From the NCBI RefSeq assembly GCF_004005475.1, contig NZ_RZTZ01000001.1, forward strand, positions 682,001 to 746,000: 64,000 nucleotides of DNA. The letters run 5' to 3'. The stretch comes from Niallia taxi. Lineage in GTDB: Bacteria; Bacillota; Bacilli; Bacillales; Cytobacillaceae. Below are positions 16,112 to 23,988 of the stretch, piece by piece. Made by a program: the position numbers and the translations under genes. Every line of letters starts with the position of its first letter. The first letter of the stretch is position 1. The notes under the pieces were generated by a model, which was not told the DNA's origin, did no database searches, and saw nothing but the letters and a program-made list of their open reading frames with translations.

Positions 16112-16585
16112 TTACATAACCCCCCTTGCCATCAAAACAATGGTTTTAATCAATGCAACAACAAAAGCAGAAAAAACACCAAAAAGAATTACAGAACCTG
16201 CCAATTTAAAAATATTTCCGCCTACCCCTAACACAAACCCCTCTGTACGATGCTCGATTGCCGCAGAAATAATACTGTTTCCAAAGCCTGAGACTGGCAC
16301 TGCACTCCCTGCTCCAGCGAATTGACCGAGGCGATCATAAATACCAAAACCAGTCAGCAGCATGGACAGGAATATGATTGTCGCACTTGTTGGATTTCCC
16401 GATGTTTGCTCTGTAAAGTGGAAAAAATAAATATATAAAAAAGAAAACAATTGTCCAAGGGCACAAATAATCCCGCCAACAAAAAAAGCTTTTATGCAAT
16501 TTTTTACTACTGGCCTTTTTGTTTCAAATTGCTTCTCTAGCTGCTCGTACTGTTTTTGCTGTGGTGTCTTTTTTTTCTTCGCCAT
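16112..16585 (-). CDS. spoVAC: Stage V sporulation protein AC
   Basis: 157-residue membrane subunit of the SpoVA complex, a mechanosensitive-channel-like protein for Ca-dipicolinate movement. It has a basic lysine-rich N-terminal tail (MAKKKKTPQQKQYEQLEKQF), then four predicted helices with the family motif FAGAGSAVPVSGFGNSI, which parallels the loop in SpoVAE. ATG 16585 has GGAGAAGG upstream. It follows the lipoprotein gene by 13 bases. Confidence 0.95.
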   Translation of the reverse strand: MAKKKKTPQQKQYEQLEKQFETKRPVVKNCIKAFFVGGIICALGQLFSFLYIYFFHFTEQTSGNPTSATIIFLSMLLTGFGIYDRLGQFAGAGSAVPVSGFGNSIISAAIEHRTEGFVLGVGGNIFKLAGSVILFGVFSAFVVALIKTIVLMARGVM

Positions 16586-16598
16586 TATTACCTTCTCC

Positions 16599-17075
16599 TT
16601 ATGTTAATTCATTGGTAAGATTAATTATTTCCTTAAGCCGCTTGTCCGCCTGCTTTTCACTATAATCCTTATCCTTCATCTTATCTCCAAGCCTGATGGA
16701 CTCTAAAAATATCTTATAATCGCTCGATACAGTGAATGTATGGTCAGGAAACTTATCACTTAATATTTTGTTCAAATCGCTTTCAATGCCTTTCATACGA
16801 AATCTGGACATATGCTTGACCTTGTAAGCAACAAGAATATCCTTCGAGCCTTTGATAACTGCCACATCGTATATTGACTTTATGGAGCTCGCTTCATCTT
16901 TTACTTGCTCTACTAATATTTGCTCCAGCTGATCCGGATTCTTCGTAATGGTTAATGGAGCAGGATTCACCTTTGTGAATAGAGCTGTCCCGCTTGAAGG
17001 GGATGACTCCTCACAACCGGTCAGCACTAAAAGCATGATAATAAACAAACCCAAAAAACGTTTTTTATATGTCAT
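16599..17075 (-). CDS. YhcN/YlaJ-family sporulation lipoprotein
   Basis: 158-residue lipoprotein. The signal peptide ends in the lipobox LTGC with Cys20, so it is anchored in a membrane, presumably facing the intermembrane space of the forespore or the inner spore membrane. The C-terminal part (SIYDVAVIKGSKDILVAYKV and an alternating strand/helix layout, residues about 66-85) matches YhcN/YlaJ proteins, which are spore-associated and affect germination. It is the first gene of the operon with spoVAC, spoVAD and spoVAE. This lipoprotein-C-D-Eb core is the same order as in spoVA2-type and spoVA2mob operons. Confidence 0.85.
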   Translation of the reverse strand: MTYKKRFLGLFIIMLLVLTGCEESSPSSGTALFTKVNPAPLTITKNPDQLEQILVEQVKDEASSIKSIYDVAVIKGSKDILVAYKVKHMSRFRMKGIESDLNKILSDKFPDHTFTVSSDYKIFLESIRLGDKMKDKDYSEKQADKRLKEIINLTNELT

Positions 17076-17190
17076 ATTCGTCCCTTCCTATGTAAAAGAT
17101 GTATGGTTTCGCTTTGTTATATTTTCTTCGTTTCTTTTGGTTTTTATGAAAAAAATTCAAAAATGAATTTACCCAACTTTTGTAAATAAA

Positions 17191-17216
17191 AAAAGAACGG
17201 CCTCGTCCGTTCTTTT
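17191..17216. terminator. Intrinsic terminator downstream of small basic gene
   Basis: Stem AAAAGAACGG / CCGTTCTTTT, loop CCTCGT, flanked by A- and T-runs on both sides, so usable in both directions. Confidence 0.85.
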
Positions 17217-17224
17217 CTAAAATA

Positions 17225-17341
17225 TTATTGTCCTTTTGATGTAAATACTTTCTTCCCACAGCCACAGCCAGATTTTTTCACCTTTTTTTTACGGGGTATA
17301 GCTGTTGTGGCTTCTTCTTTTTTTGTCGTTTTTTTCATCAT
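17225..17341 (-). CDS. Small lysine-rich protein with Gly-Cys-Gly-Cys-Gly motif
   Basis: 38 residues: MMKKTTKKEEATTAIPRKKK, then a further basic stretch and SGCGCGKKVF near the end. It is not long enough for usual ORF cut-offs, but the evidence for a gene is good: GGGAGGT ribosome site at 17348-17354 with 6-base spacing, a complete frame, and a dedicated terminator 8 bases after the stop. I do not recognise the family. The charge resembles DNA-binding or coat-crosslinking mini-proteins, and the neighbours (spoVA lipoprotein, YjcA) are sporulation genes, so a spore role is plausible. Confidence 0.7.
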   Translation of the reverse strand: MMKKTTKKEEATTAIPRKKKVKKSGCGCGKKVFTSKGQ

Positions 17342-17448
17342 TTCAAGACCTCCCGTTTTAATTTAGACATCAGAATATGTCTACGATATTGTATGTCAAC
17401 GGAATTTGTGTGTGTAAACAACTAGCCTATCAGATAAAGAACTGTAAA

Positions 17449-17808
17449 TTAATGGTTATAGGCGACTCTCTGTACAAATGCTTCTATAATAGATGCAGCA
17501 CCAGCAATCGCCAAAATAAGTACAAGTGGTGAACAAATAGCCGGTAGAAAGTAATATAAAAGGACAAGAAAAGCTGCACACCATATTCCTGTACACCAGT
17601 AACAGCTGATTAATTCACCAAAAAATCCCCTAACCTTCCCGGACTTCGGAACATAATATATCTCATCAGTTCCCTCTTCACCTTTTTCAATTATTTCATC
17701 AAGTACAATCCGCCGAAGGAATTCTGTTATGCGGTCAAACACTAATAATCTTGTTAGGCGAAATGTGGCTAAAACAAGCAGCAGCAGCTCCATCCATTCA
17801 ATATTCAA
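17449..17808 (-). CDS. yjcA: Sporulation protein YjcA (DUF1360)
   Basis: 119-residue membrane protein with two to three helices. The family signature is RLTRLLVFDRITEFLR near residue 18 and SCYWCTGIWCA near 68, the conserved CYWCTG motif of DUF1360. A short charged loop (EKGEEGTDEIYYVPK) separates them. The start is TTG at 17808, with GGAGGACT spaced 7 bases away. It is a sporulation-linked gene in B. subtilis and is flanked here, as there, by coat genes. Biochemical function unknown. Confidence 0.9.
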   Translation of the reverse strand: MNIEWMELLLLVLATFRLTRLLVFDRITEFLRRIVLDEIIEKGEEGTDEIYYVPKSGKVRGFFGELISCYWCTGIWCAAFLVLLYYFLPAICSPLVLILAIAGAASIIEAFVQRVAYNH

Positions 17809-18029
17809 ATTTAGTCCTCCTTAATTTTTTTCTTCTTATACCTTAATATGAAAAAATGGATCTTTAAGTGCCTATTAGCCACAGCAGACAGTCTAATATC
17901 AGCAGTACAATTGGGCATGCGCCTAAATTTCAAGAAAAAAGGCGTTTGTCCGTAACCCATAAGGGCCTTCGGCAATATGTTAGTAGTGTAGTATCACAAA
18001 GAAAGAAACAAACAAGGAGGAAATCAATT

Positions 18030-18527
18030 ATGGGTTGTGGAAAAAAAGATGATGTTTTAGGTACTTCTAGCTGTGTTTGCGAAGTGGTTCGCGCCATTAA
18101 AGATATTCAAGATAGTGCAGAAGACAACTGCGAATGTGAAACAAATTGCTTCTCTGAGCCACTAGGTTCACTTGTTTCTCCAACAAAACGCAGTAAAGCA
18201 GATACTCGCGTATTTGTATTAAAAACAGCTGACGGCTCACCTTTCCATGCTTTCTTCAGAGGAGATGACTGTGCATGTGTATCTATCTTCTTCCGCGTAG
18301 AAGAAGTTTTCGATAACTGCTGTGCAGTATTGAGAGTGCTTGCACCAGTTACTAACACTCACTCTGGCAGAGAAACACTTGATATCACAGGACAAAAAGG
18401 CGTTGACCTTGGCAAAATCTGTGAAGTGGATGGATTCCGTCGCACAAGCGATTGCATTACTGTCGACTTGAAATGCTTCTGTGCAGTACAATGTATTGCT
18501 GACGTTGATTTAGACATCTGTGATTAA
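18030..18527 (+). CDS. CotY/CotZ-family spore coat (crust/exosporium) protein
   Basis: 165-residue, cysteine-rich protein (16 Cys) of the CotY/CotZ family, which builds the disulphide-linked outer crust or exosporium basal layer. Visible family segments are the VCEVVRAIKDIQD start, the central TRVFVLKTADGSPFHAFF, and the C-terminal VDLKCFCAVQC. The start is ATG 18030, with AAGGAGG at 18014-18020; upstream in-frame codons lack a site and are not part of the protein. In B. subtilis cotX/Y/Z genes lie between yjcA and cotO, and this single gene takes that place. CotY and CotZ cannot be distinguished with certainty. Confidence 0.9.
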   Translation: MGCGKKDDVLGTSSCVCEVVRAIKDIQDSAEDNCECETNCFSEPLGSLVSPTKRSKADTRVFVLKTADGSPFHAFFRGDDCACVSIFFRVEEVFDNCCAVLRVLAPVTNTHSGRETLDITGQKGVDLGKICEVDGFRRTSDCITVDLKCFCAVQCIADVDLDICD

Positions 18528-18550
18528 TATAAGCGAAATCTTTACCCTTC

Positions 18551-18575
18551 AACCAGTCATTTTATATGGCTGGTT
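18551..18575 (+). terminator. Intrinsic terminator after CotY/Z gene
   Basis: AACCAGTC / GGCTGGTT stem with a 9-base AT loop, followed by GTTTATATT. Confidence 0.75.
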
Positions 18576-18860
18576 GTTTATATTACTAATAGCGAAGCCT
18601 AGCTTTGCTTACCATAAAAGGAATATTGCCAAACTCTAAGAAGGTTTAAGACATGTTATTTACGATTTCCCACAAAACAAACCGCACTCCCCCAAATACG
18701 CTTTTAGCATGTTCAAGCCTATTATTGTTTGTAGGAACTGTCTCTCTTTTCATATAATTCTTCTCAAATCGAAACAAATAAACCTCGCTAGACGAAAGTT
18801 ACATAAGTGCACAAAAAAAAGACACACTTTTACCAGTGCGTCTTTTTGTTCGAGCGATGT
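18576..18860. other. Non-coding region between coat genes
   Basis: Together with the preceding terminator, about 330 bases separate the CotY/Z stop from the convergent cotO stop. Apart from terminators (18551-18575 and 18814-18847) I see nothing coding; a 64-codon plus-strand frame from 18709 has no ribosome site and runs into cotO. Confidence 0.5.
18814..18847 (-). terminator. Intrinsic terminator of cotO
   Basis: Hairpin with arms AAGACACAC and GTGCGTCTT (one mismatch); on the minus strand it is followed by a T-run (complement of the A8 at 18813-18820). Confidence 0.75.
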
Positions 18861-19382
18861 TTACATACCGACCATTTTAACCTCGTTAATTTTCTTTGTG
18901 TAAAGTGTGATTTCCTCGCCATCCATTAATTTCACTGTAACTGTCTTGTCAGCTTTACCTATTATAAATCCTCTGAATTGCTGGCCGTCTGCTACTGTCA
19001 CAATACATGCAACTGGAGGCAGCTGTTTCGGAAAGTTAAAAAGATAAGACAGCTTTTCTTCTACGTCCATGTCTCTAAAGCTTTTCAGCTTGCGGAATGC
19101 TGGTTGTCGTACTGGAGTTTCTTGTTCTGCCTGTTCGACATGATACTCATGTATTTGATCTCGAACAGCTGCTGGTGTTTCAATCATGCCGATTGCACTA
19201 TCGTCCTCAGAGATTTTTTCTTTTTTACTTTCAAGCATTGCTGTTCTTTCTATTTCCTCTCGTTGCTTTTGCTTTACTCTTTGTGCTTTTTTTGCTGAAA
19301 ATATCGTTTGCATGTTTTCTTTAACAGGTGGTGTGTGCTGAAACAAGAGAGGTGATTCTTTTCTTGCTGTTTTCTTCCTCAT
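18861..19382 (-). CDS. cotO: Spore coat protein CotO-like
   Basis: 173 residues. The basic, helical N-terminal half (MRKKTARKESPLLFQHTPPV, then long Lys/Glu-rich helices) and the C-terminal small beta domain (FRGFIIGKADKTVTVKLMDG, residues about 133-152) match CotO (YjbX), a coat morphogenetic protein. Its position between a CotY/Z gene and fabI is the same as in B. subtilis. The start is ATG 19382, with AGGAGGTGAC optimally spaced; the longer frame begins without a site. Sequence outside the C-terminal domain diverges quickly in this family, so the call leans partly on gene order. Confidence 0.8.
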   Translation of the reverse strand: MRKKTARKESPLLFQHTPPVKENMQTIFSAKKAQRVKQKQREEIERTAMLESKKEKISEDDSAIGMIETPAAVRDQIHEYHVEQAEQETPVRQPAFRKLKSFRDMDVEEKLSYLFNFPKQLPPVACIVTVADGQQFRGFIIGKADKTVTVKLMDGEEITLYTKKINEVKMVGM

Positions 19383-19550
19383 ACTGTCACCTCCTACTAC
19401 AAATAGGAATACAAGAGTCACATAAGGTTCCACTCGCCTACTTCACCCTAATGTATGCTGGGACATGCATTAATGTTAATCACAATGCTTTTGCTGATTA
19501 TCATTCATTAAAAGATATTCCTATGACGGGAATACTATTCAAACAGAAAT

Positions 19551-19580
19551 AAAGCACTGACCTTATGCGGCCAGTGCTTT
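19551..19580. terminator. Intrinsic terminator downstream of fabI
   Basis: AAAGCACTGACC / GGCCAGTGCTTT, 12-bp stem with one mismatch, loop TTATGC; A-rich on one side and T-rich on the other. Confidence 0.85.
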
Positions 19581-19588
19581 TGAATTAA

Positions 19589-20362
19589 TTATGAAATAAT
19601 ATGGAATCCAGAATCAACGTGGATGTTTTCGCCTGTTATTCCTCTTGCCATATCGCTGAACAAGAATACAGCTGTATCTCCCACTTCGTCAGGAGTTGTC
19701 GTTCTTCTTAGCGGTGAACGGTCTTCAATCTCCTTCAGAATGGAGTTAAAGTCACTGATTCCTTTTGCAGAAAGTGTACGGATCGGTCCTGCTGAAATGG
19801 AATTAACACGAATTCCTTCTTTTCCTAAATCAGATGCCAAGTAACGAACACTTGCATCAAGAGAAGCCTTTGCCACACCCATTACATTGTAATTTCTGAT
19901 AGCACGTTCGCCGCCTAAATACGTTAGTGTAACAATGCTTCCACCTTCTGTCATTAACCCTTTCGCTTCTTTAGCAACAGCAGTCAATGAATAAGAGCTG
20001 ATGTTATGGGCAAGCAAGAATCCTTCTCTTGTCGTATTCATGTAGTCTCCTTGAAGCTCTTCCTTGTTTGCAAAAGCGATGCAGTGGGCAATACCATGAA
20101 TTGTTCCAACATCGGTCTTAATTGTTTGGAAGCATTTTGCAATGTCTTCGTCATTTGTTACATCACATGGCAAGACGATGCTGTCAGATGTATCAAGTGT
20201 AGCCACAAGGTCACGTACACTTTTCTCCAATCTTTCCCCTGCATATGTGAACACTAAACGTGCACCTGCTTTATGAAGGGATGTCGCAATACCCCATGCA
20301 ATGCTTCTTTTGTTAGCTACACCCATAACGACATAGGTTTTGCCTTTTAATGAAAAGCTCAT
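19589..20362 (-). CDS. fabI: Enoyl-[acyl-carrier-protein] reductase (NADH), canonical copy
   Basis: 257-residue enoyl-ACP reductase, the target of triclosan-type inhibitors, completing each cycle of fatty-acid elongation. Motifs are GVANKRSIAWG (cofactor binding), SYSLTAVAKEAK, and the catalytic Y-x6-K pair in YNVMGVAK near 156-163, ending GITGENIHVDSGFHI. It is nearly colinear with B. subtilis FabI. An AGGAGGATAAAAT site precedes ATG 20362. A near-perfect FapR operator lies 34 bp upstream. It is flanked by cotO and yjbQ, the B. subtilis context, so this is the orthologous copy; the gene at 1-617 is the paralogue. Confidence 0.97.
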   Translation of the reverse strand: MSFSLKGKTYVVMGVANKRSIAWGIATSLHKAGARLVFTYAGERLEKSVRDLVATLDTSDSIVLPCDVTNDEDIAKCFQTIKTDVGTIHGIAHCIAFANKEELQGDYMNTTREGFLLAHNISSYSLTAVAKEAKGLMTEGGSIVTLTYLGGERAIRNYNVMGVAKASLDASVRYLASDLGKEGIRVNSISAGPIRTLSAKGISDFNSILKEIEDRSPLRRTTTPDEVGDTAVFLFSDMARGITGENIHVDSGFHIIS

Positions 20363-20395
20363 ATTTTATCCTCCTAATATATATATTACAAGTTA

Positions 20396-20412
20396 TTAGT
20401 ACCTAGTACTAA
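20396..20412. promoter_or_regulatory. FapR operator of fabI
   Basis: TTAGTACCTAGTACTAA: both arms are perfect complements and match the FapR consensus. It lies 34 bp upstream of the fabI ATG. A separate 12-bp palindrome TACTGTACAGTA sits further upstream at 20442-20453. Confidence 0.88.
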
Positions 20413-20484
20413 TTTTACTATACTATCACCAAAAAGAAAAGTACTGTACAGTAGTCATTTGGTTTATTTTCCAATGAAGTATGT

Positions 20485-22332
20485 CTATATTCGTTCTAAA
20501 TTCCTCTTCAGTTCCCTTACATATTCCTCTGATCCCGTTACGATTAAATGGTCATGTAGCTGAAGCTCCGTATCTCCATGCGGTATAACTGAATCTGCCC
20601 CCCTGAAAATACGCACAAAAATCACATCTCCTGTAAAAGGAAATTTTCTTAATGACATTCCTTCAAATCCCTTATTTTTAATCGTAATTTCATGTAAAGA
20701 AGTCTCGTTATTTCCTAACAATGCAAGAATGCTTTGTGATTGTATCATTGCCTTAAGCAGAGCTTTTGTTGATGTAAATGATGAAAATACTTCAATCCCT
20801 TCACTTTGCAGATAGGCTTCCTTATCCATGTCTTCCATTCTGCATATAACCCTATCAATCCCAGCTTGCTTTAAAAGAAGGCTCATTCTTTCATTTTCAC
20901 TGCTGTCTCCAGTAGAAACAACTACAATATCTGTTGCCACTATGTTCGTATTCATTATCACTTCTTCGCTATAATTATCCAGCTCTGTTATTTCAAATAA
21001 TGAATCAGCAATTTGTAAATCAAGCTTTTCCTGTTTTTTATGATAAAACTGCACCTTGTAATAAGGTGCCTTTAATTCTTGATACAGCTGCATGGTTATC
21101 TGATTCACACCAATGATTGAAATATTTACTGCCTTTTCCCCTGCTGTTTCCTTTGGGAAGAGCTTTTTGAAAACGATTGGTGTAATAATACATGAAATTA
21201 TTGCGACAAGAATAAATATCCCGCTCATTTGGGAGGTAATAATATTCATTCTTTCTCCAATTGTTGCTGCTGCAATTACTAAAGATAATGTTGAAGTCAA
21301 TAAAAATCCTGATGACACTACAGTGCTGTTGTCATACCACTTCTTTAAATAAAAGGCTGGCACCATCTTGCTTGCTAATAACGCCACCAATAAAAGCGGT
21401 ATAAATAAAAGGAGCATTGGATCTGTAAAAAGCGACCATAAATCCATCTTTACACCAATCATAACGAAAAATATTGGAATTAAAAATCCATAACCAAACG
21501 AATCCAATTGATGCACAAGCTCTTCATTTGGCGACAAGAGCGACACTAGCACTCCTGCCAAAAAAGCCCCAAGAATATTTTCCGCACCGACTGTTTCAGA
21601 TAATGCTACTAAGAAAATGATTAAAGCAAATACAGCCCTTGTGCCTATCTGAACTGTTCCTTTTGACATAGAATCTGCCGTATTTTTGTTTTTGAAGCGT
21701 CTGCCTGCAAAATATAAAAGTACTCCTGCTGCAAAGAGAATTAGTAAAAGCCATGTGTTACCGCCACTTTCATGAATGGAGGCAAATACTGCGAGCAAGA
21801 TCATTGTTGCAAGATCAGCGATAACCGCAACAAGCAGGATTATTTGCCCTATTGCTGTTTTCATGATATTTGCTTCTTTTAAAGTTGGTACGACCACCCC
21901 AAGAGAAATAGTAGAGATGATAATAGTCATTAAGAAAATACTATCCACAAAGCCTGCGAGCACAAATAAATAGCTCAAAATAAGGGATAAAGCAAAAATA
22001 GCCACAAAGATGATGATAGACGTTGAAAATGGCTTTGGCTCAAGCTTGCCATTAGACAATGTCTCTCTTTTTTTCTTGCTTGAAAAAGATTTAAAGTCTA
22101 TCTCCAGTCCACTTAAAAACATGAGAAAAATAAAACCTAAAGTAGATAATGTCTCAAGCCAAGTATCCTGCTCTACAAGATTAAACCCGCTCTTTCCAAT
22201 AATTAACCCCATAATAATTTCGGCAACCACGACAGGAATAACATTTAACTTAAGGCGGTGCAAAATAATCGGTGTCAGCAATGCCACGATAATGACGATC
22301 ATTAAGGACATTACGGATGCGCCGTGTTCCAT
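20485..22332 (-). CDS. yjbQ: Monovalent cation:proton antiporter, CPA2 family, with TrkA domains (YjbQ)
   Basis: 615-residue inner-membrane antiporter. Residues about 1-390 are a Na/H-exchanger domain with 12-13 helices (GASVMSLMIVIIVALLTPII start and a GAENILGAFLAGVLVS helix, as in KefB). Residues about 400-520 form a TrkA-N/RCK-like nucleotide-binding domain (INISIIGVNQITMQLYQELK-type strand). Residues about 530-615 are a TrkA-C domain (PHGDTELQLHDHLIVTGSEE). The RCK dinucleotide motif GxGxxG is degenerate here (GVNQIT), so regulation by NAD(H) is uncertain. Likely K+/H+ or Na+/H+ exchange. It is separated from fabI by a short spacer without a clear terminator. Confidence 0.9.
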   Translation of the reverse strand: MEHGASVMSLMIVIIVALLTPIILHRLKLNVIPVVVAEIIMGLIIGKSGFNLVEQDTWLETLSTLGFIFLMFLSGLEIDFKSFSSKKKRETLSNGKLEPKPFSTSIIIFVAIFALSLILSYLFVLAGFVDSIFLMTIIISTISLGVVVPTLKEANIMKTAIGQIILLVAVIADLATMILLAVFASIHESGGNTWLLLILFAAGVLLYFAGRRFKNKNTADSMSKGTVQIGTRAVFALIIFLVALSETVGAENILGAFLAGVLVSLLSPNEELVHQLDSFGYGFLIPIFFVMIGVKMDLWSLFTDPMLLLFIPLLLVALLASKMVPAFYLKKWYDNSTVVSSGFLLTSTLSLVIAAATIGERMNIITSQMSGIFILVAIISCIITPIVFKKLFPKETAGEKAVNISIIGVNQITMQLYQELKAPYYKVQFYHKKQEKLDLQIADSLFEITELDNYSEEVIMNTNIVATDIVVVSTGDSSENERMSLLLKQAGIDRVICRMEDMDKEAYLQSEGIEVFSSFTSTKALLKAMIQSQSILALLGNNETSLHEITIKNKGFEGMSLRKFPFTGDVIFVRIFRGADSVIPHGDTELQLHDHLIVTGSEEYVRELKRNLERI

Positions 22333-22375
22333 TCCTTTTTCCTCCTTGAAAATACTGTTTTATATCATGTAAAAC

Positions 22376-23746
22376 TTAACTAGTCAAAAAACGCATAAAC
22401 ATTGTTGCCATTCCAAAATAAATCAAAATGCTAATAATATCATTTAATGTTGTGATAAACGGACCTGAGGCAACAGCAGGATCAATTTTTAGTTTATTCA
22501 TTACTATCGGGATTATAGAACCAGCAATTGTGGCGACGATGAGTGTCCCTAATATAGATGCCCCTACCAATAATCCTAAGTAAATATTGCCTTTCCAAAT
22601 ATAAATGACAAAGGTTACAAGAATCCCACAGACTCCGCCTGTAATCAAACCTGTACCTGCTTCACGGATTATCAGCTTAAGCTTGCTCTCCTTCTCCAAA
22701 TCACCTGTCGCAATTCCTCGCACTGCAACCGCTAATGCCTGTGTTCCTGTGTTTCCGGCCATCCCTGCAATAAGGGGAATAAAAACGGCCAGGATGGAAA
22801 CCTTACTCAATGTTTCTTCAAATCTGCCAATCAAGCTTGCTGTGAACATGCCTAAGAACAATAAAATAATCAGCCATGGCAATCTTTTTTTGGCAGCAGA
22901 AAAAGGATGCTGGTCAACATAGTCCATATTAGAAACTGCTGCAAACTTAGAATAATCATCTGAAGCCTCTTCCTCTAGCACATCCACAATGTCATCTATT
23001 GTGATGATACCGAGCAGCCGCTCTTGAAAGTCCACTACAGGCAATGCAAGAAAATCGTAGTCCCGCATTTTCCTTGCAGCATCCTCCCTTGTTTGACTAA
23101 CAGAAACAGAATACACACTGTCATTCATGATGTCAGCAATAAGTGTATTATCGTCACTTATTATTAGATTCCTTAAGGAAACAACCCCAACAAGAGCTTT
23201 CAGCTCATCAACCACATAAATATAATAAATCGTTTCTGCATTAGGAGCTTCCATCTGCAGCAAACTCATTGCTGCTGATACCGTCATATGGGAATACAGG
23301 CTGACATACTCTAATGTCATAATACTCCCGGCAGTGTCTTCCTCATAATCCATCAATGCCTTCACATTGCTTGCTGCTTCATCCGACATAAGTGCAATAT
23401 AGCTGATTGCCTGTTCCTTATTAAGGGCATTTAAGATATCAGCTGCATCATCTGCCGACATATGTGTAAAGATATCAGCCACATAGGAAGGCAGAAGTCT
23501 GGCAAACAGCTCCTGATAATCCCGATCCTCCATTTCTAAATGCTCAAACAGCTCCGCGATTTCTTCTGGTGCCAAAAAATGAAAGACAAGCTCCTGCTCT
23601 TCCTTCTCCAATTCCTTAAAAAATGAAGCTTGATCATACGGATGCAGATCTAAAAACGCTTCTCTGAACTTCGTTAAGTTTGCATTTTGTAAAGAATGGA
23701 GCAATCCTATTTGTTTTTCTTCATAGATGCTCATTATCTCTTTCAA
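22376..23746 (-). CDS. mgtE: Magnesium transporter MgtE
   Basis: 456-residue Mg2+ channel. In order it has the N-terminal MgtE_N superhelical domain (about 1-130: LHSLQNANLTKFREAFLDLH, HPYDQASFF), two CBS domains (about 135-255; SIMTLEYVSLYSHMTVSAAM and LLGIITIDDIVDVLEEEA), then five membrane helices (about 285-450). The helices include the conserved AGMAGNTGTQALAV pore motif and a VASGPFITTLNDI end. Mg2+ bound between N and CBS domains closes the pore. The start is TTG at 23746, with AAGGAGGATA perfectly spaced; the open frame extends 55 codons further upstream without support. There is no M-box riboswitch in the leader. Confidence 0.95.
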   Translation of the reverse strand: MKEIMSIYEEKQIGLLHSLQNANLTKFREAFLDLHPYDQASFFKELEKEEQELVFHFLAPEEIAELFEHLEMEDRDYQELFARLLPSYVADIFTHMSADDAADILNALNKEQAISYIALMSDEAASNVKALMDYEEDTAGSIMTLEYVSLYSHMTVSAAMSLLQMEAPNAETIYYIYVVDELKALVGVVSLRNLIISDDNTLIADIMNDSVYSVSVSQTREDAARKMRDYDFLALPVVDFQERLLGIITIDDIVDVLEEEASDDYSKFAAVSNMDYVDQHPFSAAKKRLPWLIILLFLGMFTASLIGRFEETLSKVSILAVFIPLIAGMAGNTGTQALAVAVRGIATGDLEKESKLKLIIREAGTGLITGGVCGILVTFVIYIWKGNIYLGLLVGASILGTLIVATIAGSIIPIVMNKLKIDPAVASGPFITTLNDIISILIYFGMATMFMRFLTS

Positions 23747-23988
23747 TAATATCCTCCTTTCAAAAGGTTCCTTTATACTAACAAACCTAGTATGATTTGT
23801 CGTCCATCTCGCTAATTTCACACAGAAATTTATTATTTGTTTACAAAATAAGGAGTGAAAATAAGAGAAGCTATTATATATTCCCCATTTATCAGTAAGT
23901 AAAACTTTCATGTTACCTCATAATATTCTGTTTCCTACAAAAGCTAATGAATACGACAAGTAGGACTTAATATGGTTGGAGGAAGAAT

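Noticed and set aside
18709-18903. 64-codon plus-strand frame between coat genes
   Set aside because: No ribosome site, overlaps the cotO terminator and 3' end, ordinary composition of non-coding DNA.
19328-19552. 74-codon plus-strand frame antisense to the cotO start
   Set aside because: Shadow of cotO and its promoter; no ribosome site or recognisable protein pattern.
23747-23911. N-terminal extension of MgtE
   Set aside because: No ribosome site; the TTG at 23746 has an ideal AAGGAGGATA site and gives the usual MgtE length.
23760-23988. Possible Mg2+ (M-box) riboswitch before mgtE
   Set aside because: I looked for the conserved M-box elements on the minus strand and found none; the leader is short.
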